A stretch of 5,028 nucleotides of DNA from NCBI GenBank assembly GCA_030618315.1, contig JAUXDO010000086.1, forward strand, positions 1 to 5,028, read 5' to 3'. Below are positions 4,006-5,028 of the stretch, one piece after another. The notes beneath the pieces were generated by a model. It saw only the letters and a program-made list of their open reading frames with translations, was not told the origin of the DNA and ran no database searches. Both the position numbers and the translations under genes were made by a program. This DNA comes from Candidatus Peregrinibacteria bacterium. GTDB taxonomy: Bacteria > Patescibacteriota > Gracilibacteria > UM-FILTER-43-11. The first letter of the stretch is position 1, and each line of letters begins with the position of its first letter.

Positions 4006-5028
4006 TTACTTTCTCACCAACTCAATCACCGATTCCATATGATTAGTCTGCGGGAATAAATCGAATAACGCAGATGATTTTATTTTATACTCTTTTAATT
4101 TTGGCAAGTCTCTTCCGAGTTGCTCCACATTACAAGAGATATAAATGAGGACTTTCGGTTTTAGTTTATTGATTTCAATAATCGTTTCCTGGCTCATGCC
4201 ACTGCGTGGCGGATTGGTTATTATATACTGTTCTTCGGGAAATTTAACTTGTTTTAAACGCTTTGCATCCATGCAAATTGCCTCCATATTTTTCACATCG
4301 TTTAATTTGATATTTTCGTTTGCTGCAACAGTGCAAGCCTCAAAACTTTCGACTGAGATTACTTTGTGAAATAAATCGGCATTGATTATCCCAAATGCGC
4401 CGACTCCGCCATAAAGGTCCAATAAACTCTCGTAGGCGGACAAGCGCTTGTCCGCTTTCGGTTTATTGGTGTGGTTTATTAAAAGGCCATGTACATATTC
4501 ATGCATTTTTTCCGCCATAATCGAGTTGTTCTGGAAAAACCCCTGAGCGCTGTAACGGAAGGTTTTGCCCATTATCGCTTCCTCTAACATATCACTCCCC
4601 TTCACCACATCGAACTCTTCACCAATACTCTGTGAGCTTTTGGCTTTTGTATATGTAATAAGGACATTGTTAGCCGTTGTTTTCTTCGCAAATTCTTTGA
4701 CTTTTGCAACTGCTTCATCCAAACGAGGTGATTCTTTGCTTAATACAATGGAAATTGATGAATCGTTTTGCGGTGTTCGGATTACTGCGTATTTATATGT
4801 ACCCTCATGACTTTTGACATTAAACGCATCGAAGTCAGGACCAAAAAAGTCAACTATTTCCTTATTTAATTCATTCAGACGTTTATTTGATATTGCACAT
4901 TCGGACACAGGCAATGTTTTCCACCATTTCCCTTTTTCCCTAAAGCCAATCCCCTCACCAGTAAATGTCATATCCATGCGATTGCGGTAATTCCATTCTT
5001 TATCTGAAAAAACCTGAATATCATCATA
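4006..5028 (-). CDS. TrmA/RlmD-family RNA (uracil-5-)-methyltransferase, 5' partial
   Basis: A SAM-dependent methyltransferase that makes 5-methyluridine in tRNA or rRNA. The frame is open to the window edge: the 17 codons before the ATG at 4975-4977 encode the conserved WNYRNRMD region, so that ATG is internal and the true start lies beyond 5028. Counting from that Met, Cys27 (SECAI) suits the fourth Fe-S cysteine. FFQNN (147-151) holds the SAM/substrate Gln, DLYGGVGAFG (187-196) is SAM motif I and Glu210 the ribose-binding acid. NPPRSGM (255-261) is the catalytic loop, Cys282 in YISCN the nucleophile, and Glu315 in FPQTNHMES the general base. The catalytic set is complete. Missing upstream sequence would hold any TRAM domain and the other cysteines, so TrmA, RlmC and RlmD cannot be told apart. 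A 20-bp palindrome lies inside the gene before motif I. Confidence 0.93.
   Translation of the reverse strand, partial: YDDIQVFSDKEWNYRNRMDMTFTGEGIGFREKGKWWKTLPVSECAISNKRLNELNKEIVDFFGPDFDAFNVKSHEGTYKYAVIRTPQNDSSISIVLSKESPRLDEAVAKVKEFAKKTTANNVLITYTKAKSSQSIGEEFDVVKGSDMLEEAIMGKTFRYSAQGFFQNNSIMAEKMHEYVHGLLINHTNKPKADKRLSAYESLLDLYGGVGAFGIINADLFHKVISVESFEACTVAANENIKLNDVKNMEAICMDAKRLKQVKFPEEQYIITNPPRSGMSQETIIEINKLKPKVLIYISCNVEQLGRDLPKLKEYKIKSSALFDLFPQTNHMESVIELVRK
4436..4455. repeat. Perfect 20-bp palindrome inside the methyltransferase gene
   Basis: GCGGACAAGC (4436-4445) is followed directly by its exact complement (4446-4455). It encodes KADKRLSA, with Lys-Ala-Asp-Lys-Arg-Leu contributed almost wholly by the palindrome, in the link between the FFQNN helix and SAM motif I. 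That link varies in the family and appears longer here. GC content is higher than in the flanks. Its GGAC/GTCC edges recall the palindrome in the membrane-protein gene, though the cores differ. Confidence 0.75.

Noticed and set aside
4145..4810. Plus-strand ORFs opposite the methyltransferase gene
   Set aside because: They are antisense to conserved catalytic motifs of the methyltransferase.

Overview
The window is a chromosomal segment of an AT-rich bacterium. The ribosomal and modification genes (rpsB, tsf, a TrmA/RlmD-type methyltransferase) show it is bacterial. Compact genes, almost no Shine-Dalgarno sites, small repeats between genes and a Tic20/DUF4870-like membrane gene lodged between rpsB and tsf suggest a Candidate Phyla Radiation (Patescibacteria) lineage. 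That placement is an inference from style; no marker here proves it. No in-frame TGA is used as a sense codon, so the code looks standard.

Layout. The left two thirds is read on the minus strand, right to left: a candidate promoter (3144-3172) with a leader of about 100 nt, rpsB (S2, 2350-3036), an acidic-tailed membrane protein (1607-2272), tsf (EF-Ts, 721-1488) and a good intrinsic terminator (679-708). A second minus-strand unit follows, with a TTGACA promoter (635-663), a 123-aa hypothetical gene (236-607) and, in the same frame after a single TAA, a 65-codon ORF (26-223). On the right, a plus-strand YfbR/HDDC2-type HD phosphohydrolase (3319-3879) converges on a minus-strand tRNA/rRNA (uracil-5) methyltransferase (4006-5028), whose 5' end lies outside the window. 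No gene-free stretch exceeds 300 bases; the longest is 3037-3318 (282 bases), which holds the rpsB leader and promoter, a predicted three-way-junction element and a tandem duplication in front of the HD gene.

How the genes fit together. S2, EF-Ts and the methyltransferase all serve translation: small-subunit assembly, EF-Tu recycling and RNA uridine methylation. The HD protein probably removes phosphate from deoxynucleoside monophosphates. The membrane protein and the 123-aa protein have no assigned role.

The most unusual feature is the density of palindromic and repeated DNA, some of it inside genes. One 41-bp element occurs twice (40/41 identical) in frame in the two tails of the membrane protein. 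A perfect 20-bp palindrome lies in frame inside the methyltransferase. The spacers hold a 94-bp element with perfect 19-bp inverted ends, a 74-bp three-way-junction fold, interleaved inverted repeats flanked by 12-bp direct repeats, and five phased heptamers. Together they suggest families of small mobile palindromes that tolerate, or exploit, insertion into reading frames, much like the Rickettsia palindromic elements. I see no CRISPR array, transposase, tRNA or rRNA gene.
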